In this document: piece by piece, positions 43,403-56,650 of the stretch
Numbering within the stretch: the stretch's first letter is position 1
Layout of the letters: each line of letters starts with the position of its first letter
Source: Setophaga petechia
Taxonomy: Eukaryota; Chordata; Aves; Passeriformes; Parulidae
Direction of reading: 5' to 3'
Length of the DNA: 64,000 bases
Assembly (NCBI GenBank): GCA_024362935.1
Contig: JANCRA010000033.1
Location: 5,413,001 to 5,477,000 of the forward strand
Program-made: the position numbers and the translations under genes
The notes under the pieces: model-generated
What the model saw: the letters and a program-made list of their open reading frames with translations, nothing else
The model's database searches: none
What the model was told of the DNA's origin: nothing

Positions 43403-46400
43403 CCCAGCTGCACAAACCAGCAGGCTAGAAAGCCAAATGCTGAATCAGCTGATGTGTCACATCCACGCATGGCTGGGCATCTCCGTGGTGCTGAGGATGG
43501 ATGTCACTCACCCTGTGGGTGACAGCTGCTGAAGCACTGCACAGACAGGGGCTTCCAGCTGCAACCCACCCAGGAATGCCCAGCACAAGGAATCTGAGCT
43601 GCTCCTCCTGCCTCTGCCTCCCGTGAGGTGCTGCAGCTGCAGCTGACTGAGGTTGCACACTCCAGCATGGAGAGGAGCTTGTATTATTCTCGATTTTACA
43701 CCAAGTACTACATGTGTCCAATCTGGGAGAGCCCAATGGAGTATTTTTTAATATCTCCCCCCACGTTTTTTTTTTTTTTTCATGACAGAAAATTGAAATT
43801 TGTAATGGAACTATCATTCCTGGTTTTTTGGTTTTTTTTTTTTAATCACTGGTCTTTGGCAATTTTAAACTCTGAGGTCTGAAAAATTCATTACCACTAA
43901 CTTCCATCAAGGGTGCTCCTGAAACCAAAATTACTTAATCAACTCAATTTAGCTTCTTGTGTAGACCTAATTCAGAAAAACTTTATCTTCTTGAATTGTT
44001 ATTGCAATTAATTCCCCCCCCCTTTTTTTTTTCTGCAGCAGACGACATTTCAGTAATTAGATATTCTATAAAAATGAGTTATTCATTCAGAAGAGCTTCA
44101 CTTTTATATTTGATTAATCACATTACCACTGAGGTCTGGGTTTTGTCTCCAAGGAAAGTTTAATGACCTCATTTTAATCCTTCTTTTAACCACCAGGCAG
44201 GTATCAATGAGAAGAAATAAAATTATCTTCTTTTTTCTTTTTCTCTGCTTTATTTCACAATCTCAAGATTACATTTGATGCTTTTTCTGTGTGACTGACC
44301 CATTTAGAAGGAAGAATCTAGCTGATTCCAATTAGGTTCAGGGCAGAATCAGGCTAAACAGAGCCTTGAACTGTGCCTTAATAACTAATGCTCAGTGTAA
44401 TGGAGAGGAACCAGAACTGCTTTACCACGTGGCAGCCAGTTTAAAGCTCTGTACATGATTAATTTAGTGATAATTTGAAAATGAATGTACTGAAAGGAAA
44501 TACACAAAACAAAAGGCACTGTAAATTTAGGTTTTGATTAATGGGGTCTATTAGGAAGAGACTTCTATCATAAAGATGACTTTTTTTTTTTAAATCAATG
44601 CATATATACCCACACAATGTAATGGAATAATTCATATAAACCACAATTTATCTGTGAGTAGAGACTTGGATATGATTGATGACTGTTTCCCTGGCATCAG
44701 CATCTATCTGTGCTCTGGATCCAGCAATATGCACATCTATATTTGGTATTTATACATATACATCTCTGTATCTTTATCTGTTTGGCAGTCTCAAAGGTAT
44801 CTCATCCTTTCTGTCATGTGCTACACTGAAAAGGCTTAACAGACATCACAGAAGAGGCTGATGCTTTTTTCATTAAGACATGAGGAATTATTGTTTTCTC
44901 ATAAAGTGAGAAATAGCTTTCATTTTAGATGAAAGAGGTGATAAAATAAAGAACAAAAGTTGAGCATCCACAAGAGAGAAGGAAGTGTTTCCTGTGTTCC
45001 CTAGCACAGCACTGGAAGGACCTCCAGGCACTCAGAGATGCTGTGCCTGGGAAAGCCCCAGTGCTCCCAGGGAATCTGCACTGGGAGCTGGGGATCCCCC
45101 TCATCTCTCACAGAATTAAACTGTGTGGGCATCTCACCTCCTCAGCCCCACTGGACAGGCTTTGCACTGAGGCAGGGATCCATCTCCAAAGGCACATCAA
45201 GGTGTAAATAATTTCCTAATCATGGTTAACTTGTGTGCCTACAGCTGCAAAGCCCTGGAATAATTGCTGTGGTGAGTTCAGCACAAGGCTGTAACAGGAT
45301 GGGAAGAATGAATATTGTTTCTCCTTGTGCTCTGTTTGTTACTGCTGCCTCCCAACCTACATTCTTAATCTAAATTCATTGTTCATGGCAAAGGTTGTCA
45401 CCGGGACATGCAAGGAGAGGCAGAAAGCCCATTTCAATTTATAAGCACTGGGGTCTTATTTAGGAAAACTAGACTGATTTGTGGTTTTTAAGACTTCACT
45501 GACTGTATATTTAATGGAAATGCACACAGAATTAGGTAGATGTTCACATACCCAAATGCTACTGGGCATATCTGATTCACTTGAATATAATAATTTATTT
45601 CAGTTAGAGGCTGACAGCTCTGTAACAGCCCTGGCTTTGCTGGGTAGTTTGGCTGAGCCTCGTTTTGACTGGAAAATTGCAAGTGAACACAGTCATCGGG
45701 GAATTTCCATGAAAGCATAATTGATTTTTAACAATAAAGCCTGTCTGCAGGACTGTACAGAACTCGGGGTTTTTCTTCAGCTGTAAAACAGCACAGTCCT
45801 GCACATTCCCTCAGCACAGCACTGGTCCTTCCCCCTGCCAGCTCTGACCTGTGCCATCTACTTCAATTCTTGTGTGACAACTGCCTCTAAATTATGCCAC
45901 AGGCATAGTTTTGATGATTTAAAAATGCTGTGTGATCCGGGCTAATCTACATCCAAATGTCACCACAGCCTTTCTGAATGGCACAGGTGTAGTGACAGGG
46001 ACAGAGAGACCTGCATGGACAGCTACATATGCACCTTCAGTCTGTACACTGGCAAGTCAGGTACACAGGGCTCAAGATTTAAGCCCTTAATCTTTTCCAG
46101 GGTCTAGGAACAGGGAGGAGGCAGATGGACACATGCCAAGGTCCTGGGACATAGCAAGCTACCCACTTTCACCAGTTTTTCCTGGATCAGCCTGTTAAGA
46201 TCTCTTTTTAGGAAGCCCTCAAAGGCATCCCGGTCCAATTTTCTGTCTGCAGGAAATCCCAGTGACATCCCACTCCTGCTGGGCTCTCCCTCCACAGTGC
46301 AAGATGAATTTGTAAAACATGAGCATGCATGTAAAAGGGATTTCTCATAACACTCCCATGTTCCAAATGCTTCTGGGTACATCTGCCTATAAATGTGTTT

Positions 46401-49400
46401 AGGAAACCCCAAGGCAGCCTGACGTGGATGCAGATTTTGGTTTCCTACGACCATTAAATATCATTTCTCCAAAGCAGACCCATTTGCATCTTTGCATCCC
46501 AGTCACTTGGAAGTCCCAATCTTTCAGCCTGAAGGAAGAGCTGAGGTTTTTTTCCTGCTACTTTGCTATTTTGAAGCTCACCGTTGCAAATGGAGCTCAG
46601 CAGGATCTGACTGAGGGGGCTGGAGCCCAGGCAAAGCATTCACCCCACTTGTAAAAAAGTCACATTTTTACAGCTCACATCAGCTATTTCTGTGCACTGC
46701 TGCTCTTGCATAGGTTGATGCACAGCTATTTTCTCTCCTCAAACAAACAATGAATGTGAGAACAAACACATCCAGAACAGGGAATACAATTTTAGGTTAT
46801 GCTTGTTTGCTTTGTTTCCACAATTTTGGCAAGTTCACAGAGCAGGAGGCTAAGTGAGAGTTACACCATGGCTGTGAAAAAGGAAATACTAATGCCCTTG
46901 TTCAAAGCACTGAAACTGGATTACTATATCCAAATTGGGTCAGAAGAATGAAAACTGAGCAGAGCATGGAGCACAGCAGGGTTAGCAAGATAACCAGGGA
47001 AGGGAAGCTGTAAAGCAGAAGGGGTTGGAGGATCTTGGCTTGTTTTGCTTCATGGAATGAAGTACAAATGTACACTGGTAAATCACAGGGGAGAGAAAAT
47101 GGGAAGGAAACATCAGAATGGGAGAAGGAAGAACTATTCCTGGTGAAGGCAATGCCAGCAGGGCAGTGATGCTCCAAGAGCATCTTCACTCTCAAATTCC
47201 AAAGCACTTCACAGAATGGGCTCATTAACATCTCCCACAGCACTCAAGGAACCAGAACACCTGCACAGAGAAAGGCCAGACATTTTTGGCAGTGTGGTGC
47301 CAAAACCAAGAAGCCCTTTGAACTTGGGTCTCTCTCTGTGTTCCTTTGTGCTGGAATCTCTGCAGATTCCAGCACTGCCTGACCCAGCCCAGCACGAGCC
47401 AGGCTAACTCAGCCTCACTGCAGCAGCCAGGGCTGAGCCTGCTCTCACAATATTCATTACATAGGCAGGTAGGAACTGGCAAGAACTGCTTTTCCCAGTG
47501 TGCTTGCAACAAGGACTTGCTCCTTCACTGATCAGCCAAGTCCATGTTGTAGCCAGATTAACCTTACCCAGAAACAGGTCCCTCCTGCCCCAGCACAGCC
47601 TCTCTGAGTCCAGGTTACTCCTCACCAGAAACTCTGCTTTGAGTTCAGCCAGCCCCTGGCTAGGCAGCCTTTCCCAAGCCAGCAAAGCCCAGCACTGCCC
47701 TGAGAGCTGGGAAGCACCCACCCATCCCCAACAGTCCAGTCCTAAACCCTTGGAGCTGCTCCTAACTCAGTGTCAGGATGAGTCAGCGAGGCAGGGAAGG
47801 GGATGCTGTCCCAGAGCTGCTCTTTAAAACAGACTCCACTGCTTTGGAAGAGCAGATTCTCAAAGCAGTGACAAAGGGCAAATTCTAAAGTAGCTTAAAA
47901 TAAGACCTCCTAAGGCTCAGGAGATTAAAGAACTTGAATAGCCCAGTTTCTTTCTTCCCTTTCTTTCCCTCCAAAAAGTTTCTTTTTTTGAGAGGTTGAT
48001 TGCCAGGCAGGTTTCCCCAAGAATTCACAAACTCAAGTAATCATGAGCACTTTAGCCCTGTGAAATAATATTTTCCTTACATGGGCTACTATAAAAACAA
48101 GTTCTGCACAGTAGGCAAATTTAAAATAACTTTTAATTAACATTTCAGACACAGAAGTCTGATCATGCAAATTCATCTGCGTCTCCTCTCTGTGCCTGAT
48201 TGTTCCTGATTGAATACGATAAAAATAGACTTTGAATGAGTCAAGTGTGGGCATGGATTTCTTTCACTTCTCCTCCCCTCTGATTATGCATTTTCTTAGA
48301 TAAAGTGGAAATCCTTGAATGGCTATTAACAGTACCATGGGTCAGACTGGAAAGGGCATCCTGCCTGAGAGGAGTTAAAGATTTCACTGGAATTAAAGGT
48401 GTTCCTCCTGTGAGCAAGAAAGATGCTTCAAATCTTACATAAACCTCACCTGAGACTATCCAGCATTGTTCTATCTCTGCTGACTTTTAATCTCTGAAAT
48501 ACCAACTCTAATTTCACTGCATCCCCTGTATCTGAGGTGAGCATCTGACCAGAGGCTGTGGATCCATATTAATATGGAAAACCCACAACTCACTTGCACA
48601 AAGGAGATAAATATTTGAAGGGAGACTGAGGAATTTCCCCATAATTAAGACATGTCAGAGGACATGACCCTGTTATAAGTAACAAGGACTCTGGATAATG
48701 GAGGGCACAGTGATACCTTCATCTTACAACAGTAAGAGAGCCAGTAAAAATTCCTACAAAGCCTTTGTAACACAGTCCAGTTAAAATGTCAATATTTTAC
48801 AATAGCTGGTGACTTGGCAGGTGCAAAAGCCACCAAAAATTCCACAGAAATGAATGAATCACAGAAAACTTGGGCATGGGGGATTAAAATACCCTTTTCT
48901 ATGGCACCTGACCCAGAGCCTGTGGGCATGGGCTGGTTGGGCACTTTGAGAAGTCAGTGCTACTTCTCCTTCATTAATTTCTGCAAGCAGCAATGTCACA
49001 TGAAGAATACAACAATGTGGACAGGCTGAAGTCCCTTAGATAGCCAGAAGAGCATTCCCTGGGTCACAATCCTGCCTTAAACCACTAAAAATGCCCCAAA
49101 TAGCTGCCTGTGATGTTTACAGTGTTTCAGGGGATGCTCCACTCTTGTGGTGTCTCTCCACTGCTGGCTGCTCTCTGATGCTTCTCAGCACAGGCACAGG
49201 AAGGAATGCACATCAGAAAAAACATTCACCATCACAAAAGAGCTGGACAGGACCAGAGGAGGCACCTGGTCCTTCCTGTGCCCAGTGCCTTGCAGCTTGC
49301 TGCAGGTAATCCTCATGACTGTCAGGGCTGGTCATGCTGATGGAGACCAGCCTTAGAGTTAACAGCAGACTTGAGCTCCAAATTGTTTCATCCAGAGACT

Positions 49401-52400
49401 CTGATTTCCATCTTCCCATGTAATTTCAGTACCCTTGGCTTGAGAAGGTGAGGCTCCTTCTTGCCCTGCTTTTCAGGTGATGGACCAAAGCATGTGAAAC
49501 CCACTGACATCAGTTTTTATGGAAGCACCCAGGAATTTTGGAGTTTAACTGAGTTATCTTCATTTTGTACCTTTAAGGATCTTTGTCATTTTATTGCTCT
49601 TTTACCACCTCTCATCCAGCAGTACACTTTGGTGCCAGCCCACCTGGTATTTTGGATGTCCATTCACCACCACACCTCTGCTGGCTGTGCCACTCTGGCA
49701 TTGCTGTGCCTGAACCTGCACGTGGTCCCTGCCCTCAGCCCCTTCCCCCTGCCCTGTGCTGCCTGCACACGTGCCCTGACTCTCCTGACCATCACAGTGG
49801 ATGCCTTCCTCTCTCCCATCCCGTTGTTAGATTTTACACAGCAACATTAATTCCTGCTGCTGAATACATGAGCTGTGACACCAGCGTGGTGCAGTGTCCT
49901 CCTGAGCTACATTCCCATCCAGAAACGATTAAGGCTGAAACCACCCTGGCTGAATGACAGGTAATTTAAGAGCTCTATGGGGTGGGCCTCTGTATCTGTC
50001 TGGGATGAATACAGCTCCTGAGTTCCTCTCATCTGGCTGCTTGCCAAGAGCAAGCCACAGTTTCAGTTATTCAGTCTATTTTTGTTTTTACAGCAGCATC
50101 TCAAAACAACTATTTAAAATAAAAATATACAATATCTCTCCAAACAGTCCACAGACTTAAAAGAGACCATGGGCTTTCTCACTCTCTGAGGAGCTATAGA
50201 TTTCCTGGAAAGTGATTTTTGCTATTTTTTTTAGAGGTGTTAAAATGCAGATCAGACTATTTGAGGACAGCGAGGAAATTCAGCTCAGGCTTAAAGAAAC
50301 TCATCAGCCTGATGCTGTTCCCTCTGCCAGTAAGAGAAAAAACATATTATACTTTCATACTCACATGAAATTCAGCCTGGCTGTACCCAGGAGTATATCA
50401 AAGATATTTGTTTCCATAGAATCACAAAGTATTATTGTAAAACACCCTTGGTTTTCAACTCTTTATAGAGAAGTCCCATGTGCCACTGTGTAAAGCCCTT
50501 TGGCCCTTGCAAAACTCTTTCTTCAGTGATTGAAATTAGAGAAATAATGGTACACATCAACTCTGCTTAGAGGAAGAGTAGCATTTTCTAATCCATTTAA
50601 CACAATTCTGTGGGTAATTCTCTTGATGGCTTTTATTCCTTCCAGGTTTAATACACACCGAGACATTAAATACTCAGAATTCACCTGAAAGAAAATTTCC
50701 ATTATCCCACCTTCCATCAGCTGTGAGAAGTGCCATTAAAATACAGCACACCTGAAGGGGATGCTGCCCTGCAGAAGGCAGCAATGTGCTCGTTCAAGGA
50801 GCCCTGACCCAGCCCACCCTGCTCCCCAAAACCTCACCTCCCAACCTGCACTGGAGACACGGACCCCACGGCCTGGGGCATGTGAACAACCTGTGCTGAA
50901 GTGACATGGCCACTAGATGTCATTCCTTTTTCACTCAAAGGGAGGGCAGAGAAGCATTTACCTGGCAGAATAAAGTCCCCACACACACCAGGGAGCTGTG
51001 GCAGTGCTGTGGTGCAAGGTCCTGCAGCCCCACAGACACCAACCTCCTTCCAGAGAGAATAATTCTGTCCTGGCAGGAGGAAGGACCACACAGCCCAAGA
51101 CCTGTGCTGCATTTTTATGGCTTTTCATAATTGCACCATACTAGAGAAGATCTTTACCCACAGTTTTACAGCAGAAAGACTGGAGGATCCATGATGGACA
51201 CACAGCACACGTGTGCTGATACATGCACTGGAGCAGCAGCACAGCCTGGGGATTGATGCCCAGACCTAAAAACATGTTGGGTGCACATTTTGCTGAAACT
51301 CAGGAGGAATTTAGTGCCTTTGTTCTTCTTAGAACCTATGTCCAAGCCACTGTGTGAGAAAATGCTGTCTGGGAGCTGAGCCTGTCACAGCCCCAAGCCC
51401 AGCTCCCCATGGAGATGGGGAGGAAGGACCCAGACTCCAGAACTGACATGAATCTAGTTTGGTCCACAGGGGCATAAACTGGGCTCTGCATGACTTCCTT
51501 GAGTTCTGTGACATACCTGCAGTTTGTAAGAGTATAACTAGGGGGAAACTTTAGTCCTGTGCAAATAAATATTTAGAGACCCTTCAGGATGGAATGAAAA
51601 TTCAGAATTATATAAATAATAAAAACATTCCTCCAAGGATGCTCAGTGACTTGAGCACTAAGAAGTTAGACCACCTGTATTTGAAAAGATTTGATGCCTA
51701 TTTAAGATACATCACTTACTGCTCCTTGTTGACCCTCATATGAATACAGACAGGGGTGCACAAGCATTTCTCATTTATTAGCATATAGACCTCTGCACTG
51801 CTCTGTGATTTCTAAATTTACCATGCACATTTCAGATGTTCTACATCTCTGGATTATGAAGGCTGGAATGAACCAGACCACATCATTTCACCTTCCAAAT
51901 CTTCATTTTTACCTTAACCAGCTCTAAAAATTTGTCATTTGCAATCTCTGTTTTTTTCCTCTTGCCCTCCAGGAATACCTTGGAACACACGAAAAGAGAA
52001 CAGAAGACTGTGCTAATAAAACATAAGAAAAATATTTAACTGATTAAAACCAGATGTACTGAAGAATGTCTACACATTTACTGCCAGCACACACAAATAC
52101 ATCTGTTAGAGCTATCAGTGAAATACAAATTTTACCAGCTACCTGCTACCATTTACAGTACTTACAGCCCTCTTGAAATCATATCCAAGCCATAAACCCC
52201 AAATATCTCTCAGTACTCAGGATTTCACTCAGAAGTATTAATAACTCTGATATGTCTACAGCCAATTGCTATGAAACAACTGCATCCTCTTTGGTGCAAT
52301 CAGACATGGGCTGTTTGCCACCTTATTTCTGCTCCTTCAGTGCCTTGGCCAAATCAGTCACCAAATAGTTTTGCTGGTTCATGAATCAATCTTTTCCTTT

Positions 52401-52474
52401 TTCCGTTTTCTCCCCTGAAAGTCTTTATTCCACAGTTATCCATCAGAATTCCTCCTACCTGCCCCAGCAGCTCA

Positions 52475-52753
<279 letters not shown>

Positions 52754-54434
52754 TTATATTCCATATACAAGTGTGATCTTTAAGCAGACTAAGAAGCTAA
52801 TTGGATTTTAAATGTTAGTAAAAAAAAATTCAATTAATTTTTCTGCGTCGTTTTTGAAGTGATTTTTGCATAGATTCGTGGACATCACCTGTCTCATGAG
52901 AAAATAAAAGTCTTATGGGTAAAATTCCCTGGTTGAAGCTGACATTTTTATTAACTTTTAAGTATTTTCTGCAACATTAGCTTCTGTCTTCTGAAACCAG
53001 TAAAAGTTTTGTTCATGTGTTGTCACTGAAAACATTGCTAAGAACATTATACCCCAAAAATTGACATCAACACTGCCTGGCAGCCCTCCAGCTCGTTCTG
53101 CTCACACAGTTTGATGCCCAAAAAGCATTAAAATGCTCTTCATGTTTCAATTCTTACCACAATCTTGGTAAATAAGGAGAATTTAGGTCCAGTATGGAAG
53201 AAAAAAATAATCCAGTGCAATAAACAGCAGTTCAGCAGAACTAATTTAAATTCCTGAGCACCCCCTACCACACAGCTCTCAAAGGAAAAAACCTCACAGA
53301 GCCAGCCATAAAAATCACACAGTGAAGTTCTAAAGGATGCTGTAAGTCAATGCAACTGGAAAATAAACCTGAATAAAACAGGAGAGGCCATCTGATGCTC
53401 CATGTGTACATATCTTCCTGGGATCTCTTTACTTAGGAGTATCTGCCTGCATCAAGAGAACTCTCCTGATCTTTACAACTGGCCTCAACAATAAATTTTC
53501 ATTTAGACTTGCAGAATTTACTATTGATTACTGTCATGTTCACAGAGCACCTCACAGGTGGATGGGAAAGCAAAGCTCCTCTCCTGGAAAGTGGGCAAAG
53601 GGAGGCAGGAGAAGCAGGGAAGGATCCAGGCAAAAGCTCAACACAGCCCTGCTCCTTGAGGCTGCAGGAAGCACATCAGAGAGCCCCAAAGGGGTGTAAG
53701 CCAAGTGGAGGCAGAATTTTATGCAGGAAAAGCTTTTTTGTGAAGTCAGCTGGAGGGACTTTGGTGCAAGGAAAGACCAAGTGCCCCCAGAACACAGCTC
53801 AGGTACCCAGGGCTGCTCCTTCAAGGTGCCAGGGCTACAAGTCTGTGTAAAATGTCAAATGTCCTCTGAAGTTCCAAAGGGCAAGAATTAGGTCAATTAG
53901 GTCCCTTTATTCCCATATAAGCATCCTTGAAGTGCTGTAACTGGCTCAGTTCTTTAATTCTTCTGAGTTGCCAGAATAAGAGATCTGCATTTTAGCTTTA
54001 TCTTGATTCCAGGGCTTTTAATTGACCTGCTAAATTGACAAGACATCACACTTAGGGATCCATCAGCACCTTGCAACTGGAATATATTATGGAAATGCAC
54101 TTTCATTATCTCTTCCTATCTTGTATAATAAAACATGAGGGAGAAACTATTGTTAGCCCTTGTTTTGGCTCATGCAAGAAGGTTCTGTTCATTACTCCAT
54201 TTGTAAAGCACTGCACAAGGCTGAAATGTCCTTATTAGTGAATGTAATTTCTATTTCATATCTAGCTTTTCCTTCCTTATTCTCTGTTATAGACTACCTG
54301 GGAAGCTGATGGAAGTATTTCCTAGCAGGCCAAATGTTCTGGTTTAAATAACAGAAGGTTTAAATCATAGAAGTGGGGAGGATACTTTAAAAAGTAGCAG
54401 CAATCAGATTTCACATAAATGAGAAAAACACATC

Positions 54435-54449
54435 TGTGTGTGTGTGTGT
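54435..54449. repeat. Short (TG)n microsatellite
   Basis: Seven and a half TG units inside a CDH4 intron. No function is apparent. Confidence 0.85.
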
Positions 54450-55013
54450 ACTCCCAGACCCCAGGTTTACAACAGAGTTGCTTTCTTTAACAAATCACTG
54501 TTCACTGAGCTCTGTAGTGTTAATAAAAAAAACCCCACACAAATTCAGAGCATTAAATTAAAGAAGTTTTAAAAAAAGATGTTGATCAGATTATACAACA
54601 CAAAAAATGAGAAGGAAAATGGCCAGAATATATTATAATGTGCAAATGTAGCAGCCACAAGGAGCTGGTGTAGAAAGATGGAAAGGAGGGAAGGATGGCA
54701 AAGGAATACAGCAAGTGTTTGTGCAGCAAGTGCAGGCAGTCCAAGCCTGGTGAGAAAATGTGGGAATTACAGCAGATCCCAAAGGGATGGAGTGATGAGG
54801 CAGGACCATGATGGGAATGCACATGTTGGAGAGGTGCTGGATCTCAGGAGAGCACTGGGTACACATCAGAAATGAGCTGCTGGGAGAGCCCCAGAGACAT
54901 CCCCAAAGATGCACTGATTTCCACCAACTGAACACAAAATTATTGTGTTTTAGGGCAAAAGTGGATTTTGACATGGAGAATGGTGTGGGAAGCTGAACAG
55001 AACGCAGACATAC

Positions 55014-55110
55014 AAAATCATAGAAATATCTAGGTTGGAAAAGACCTTTAAGATCAAGCCCAGCCATAAAGCCAACACTGCCAAGTCCACCAAATGGAAG
55101 CAGTCTGAGA
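55014..55110 (-). mobile_element. CR1 LINE 3' end fragment
   Basis: Read on the minus strand it contains GGTGGACTTGGCAGTG, then GGGCTTGATCTTAAAGGTCT and TTTCCAACCTAGATATTTCT before ATGATTTTG. This is a diverged CR1 3' terminus. It lies in the same orientation as CDH4. Confidence 0.75.
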
Positions 55111-55889
55111 TCTATCTGCCAAACCTTCAGGTTTCCATCCACATCCAGCTCCATCCCAAAGGCTCCAGCACTGTGGGCATATAGGGGTGCTCCTTTCAAG
55201 GGCCCAGTTTTAGTTTATAACTAATTCAATCTTCAGTGAGATTGGCCCCAGCAGATAACAAATTACTGATTTTTTGTTTTTCTCTAGCTAATCTTTTTGC
55301 TTTTGTGCATTAAGCTGATTTTATTGAACTATTCAATCAATTTCAATTTCAGCATGTCCTTCCAATTTGTCACATCATCTCCAGGGGCATCTCAGTTTGT
55401 TGTCCTAATAGTATTATTATTGTTACGACTATTAAAACAAAAAAAAGGCAGCCTCATGCCCCCAAGCATGAGAGACATTTTCTTGATGGCATTTTGATCA
55501 TACAGAATAATTCTCCTATTCTCTTTCTTTGCAAAAATGACATTTTAAATAGCACAGGGCAGAAAATACAGGAGAGAGGTAAACCAAAATGGTTCTAACA
55601 TTTACTGTATGTTTGCTCTGATGGTGATGCTGTGGAACTCAGGAAATGAGCCTGTGGCCCAAAGGGGTCTAGACTAAAAACCCAGCCCCACTGAAGCCTG
55701 TGGGAGGTCCTGTGGCAAGTGTTTCTAATAAATCTAACAGATCTTCATGCTACAGTAAAGCAAATGTGCTGTTTCTATTCCAGCCAAGGAAAAAAACCTC
55801 ATCTTGATAAGTGCAGAGCTTTCAGTCTGACCTAAAAACTAAGAAGGACTTTTTAAGGAAAAAAATTATGAAGGAGGAAATAATTAAAG

Positions 55890-56650
55890 GAACTCTAGCA
55901 GATCTAATCTATCTGCTCTTCTGTCAGTCATCTGACACAGTGCCCCAAAGAAATACATCAGCTAAATTCCAGAAGATGGGAATTAGTTGAAGGAATTTGT
56001 TAAGCTGGCTAATGGGGAATTAGTCGAGGGCTTGGTTAAAAAGGTGCTTTGTACAGGAAGAAAGGCAGCTTGGAAAAAGGGCAACTGCATAATAGAAAAA
56101 TGTGATCTAATAGCACAAAATACAGGAAAATGCAGCAAGGCACCCATAAACAAAACTTTCCTGGAAGCTGTTCTGTTGAACACGAGGGAGGTACGGCTGC
56201 CCCATGTCCCAGCAGCTCCCTGCAGCTGAGCACGGGGGCAAACACCCTGTGTGCAGCTCTGAGCAGGGCACAGCTGGCAACCTGATCCCTGTGCCAAGCA
56301 GCCAGGGCTCATGGGGATGCTGGGCACAAGCCAGGCCCTTGGCTGAGCCCCCTGGACCCAGCCAGGTGCTGGCACTGAAGAGCCCATCACAGGAGAAGAG
56401 CCTGGAAGAGCCTGGCTTGTTTAGTCTGGCAAAATGAAGGCTGATAGCAGATATGATTGCTGTCTATAAATAACATCAGGAGGATAAACACTAGGAAGGC
56501 AAAGAAGCAATTTAAACTAAAGGACAATGTTGACACAAGAACAAATGGGTATAAACTGGCCATGAATAAATTTAGGTTGGAAATTAGTAGGTCCTTTACC
56601 AATAAAGGAGTGAGATGCTGGAGCAATCTAATATAGGGTCTGGGGAAGCA
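55890..56650 (+). mobile_element. Older CR1-type LINE fragment
   Basis: The part 56390-56640 is clear: TGATTGCTGTCTATAAATAA, CAGGAGGATAAACACTAGGA, AATGGGTATAAACTGGCCAT, TTTAGGTTGGAAATTAGTAG and GGAGTGAGATGCTGGAGCAA, all in the order found in CR1 3' regions. Upstream, about 55890-56000 resembles a degraded reverse-transcriptase segment (a frame reading like DTVPQ after a stop). All frames are broken. The left limit is uncertain. Confidence 0.65.
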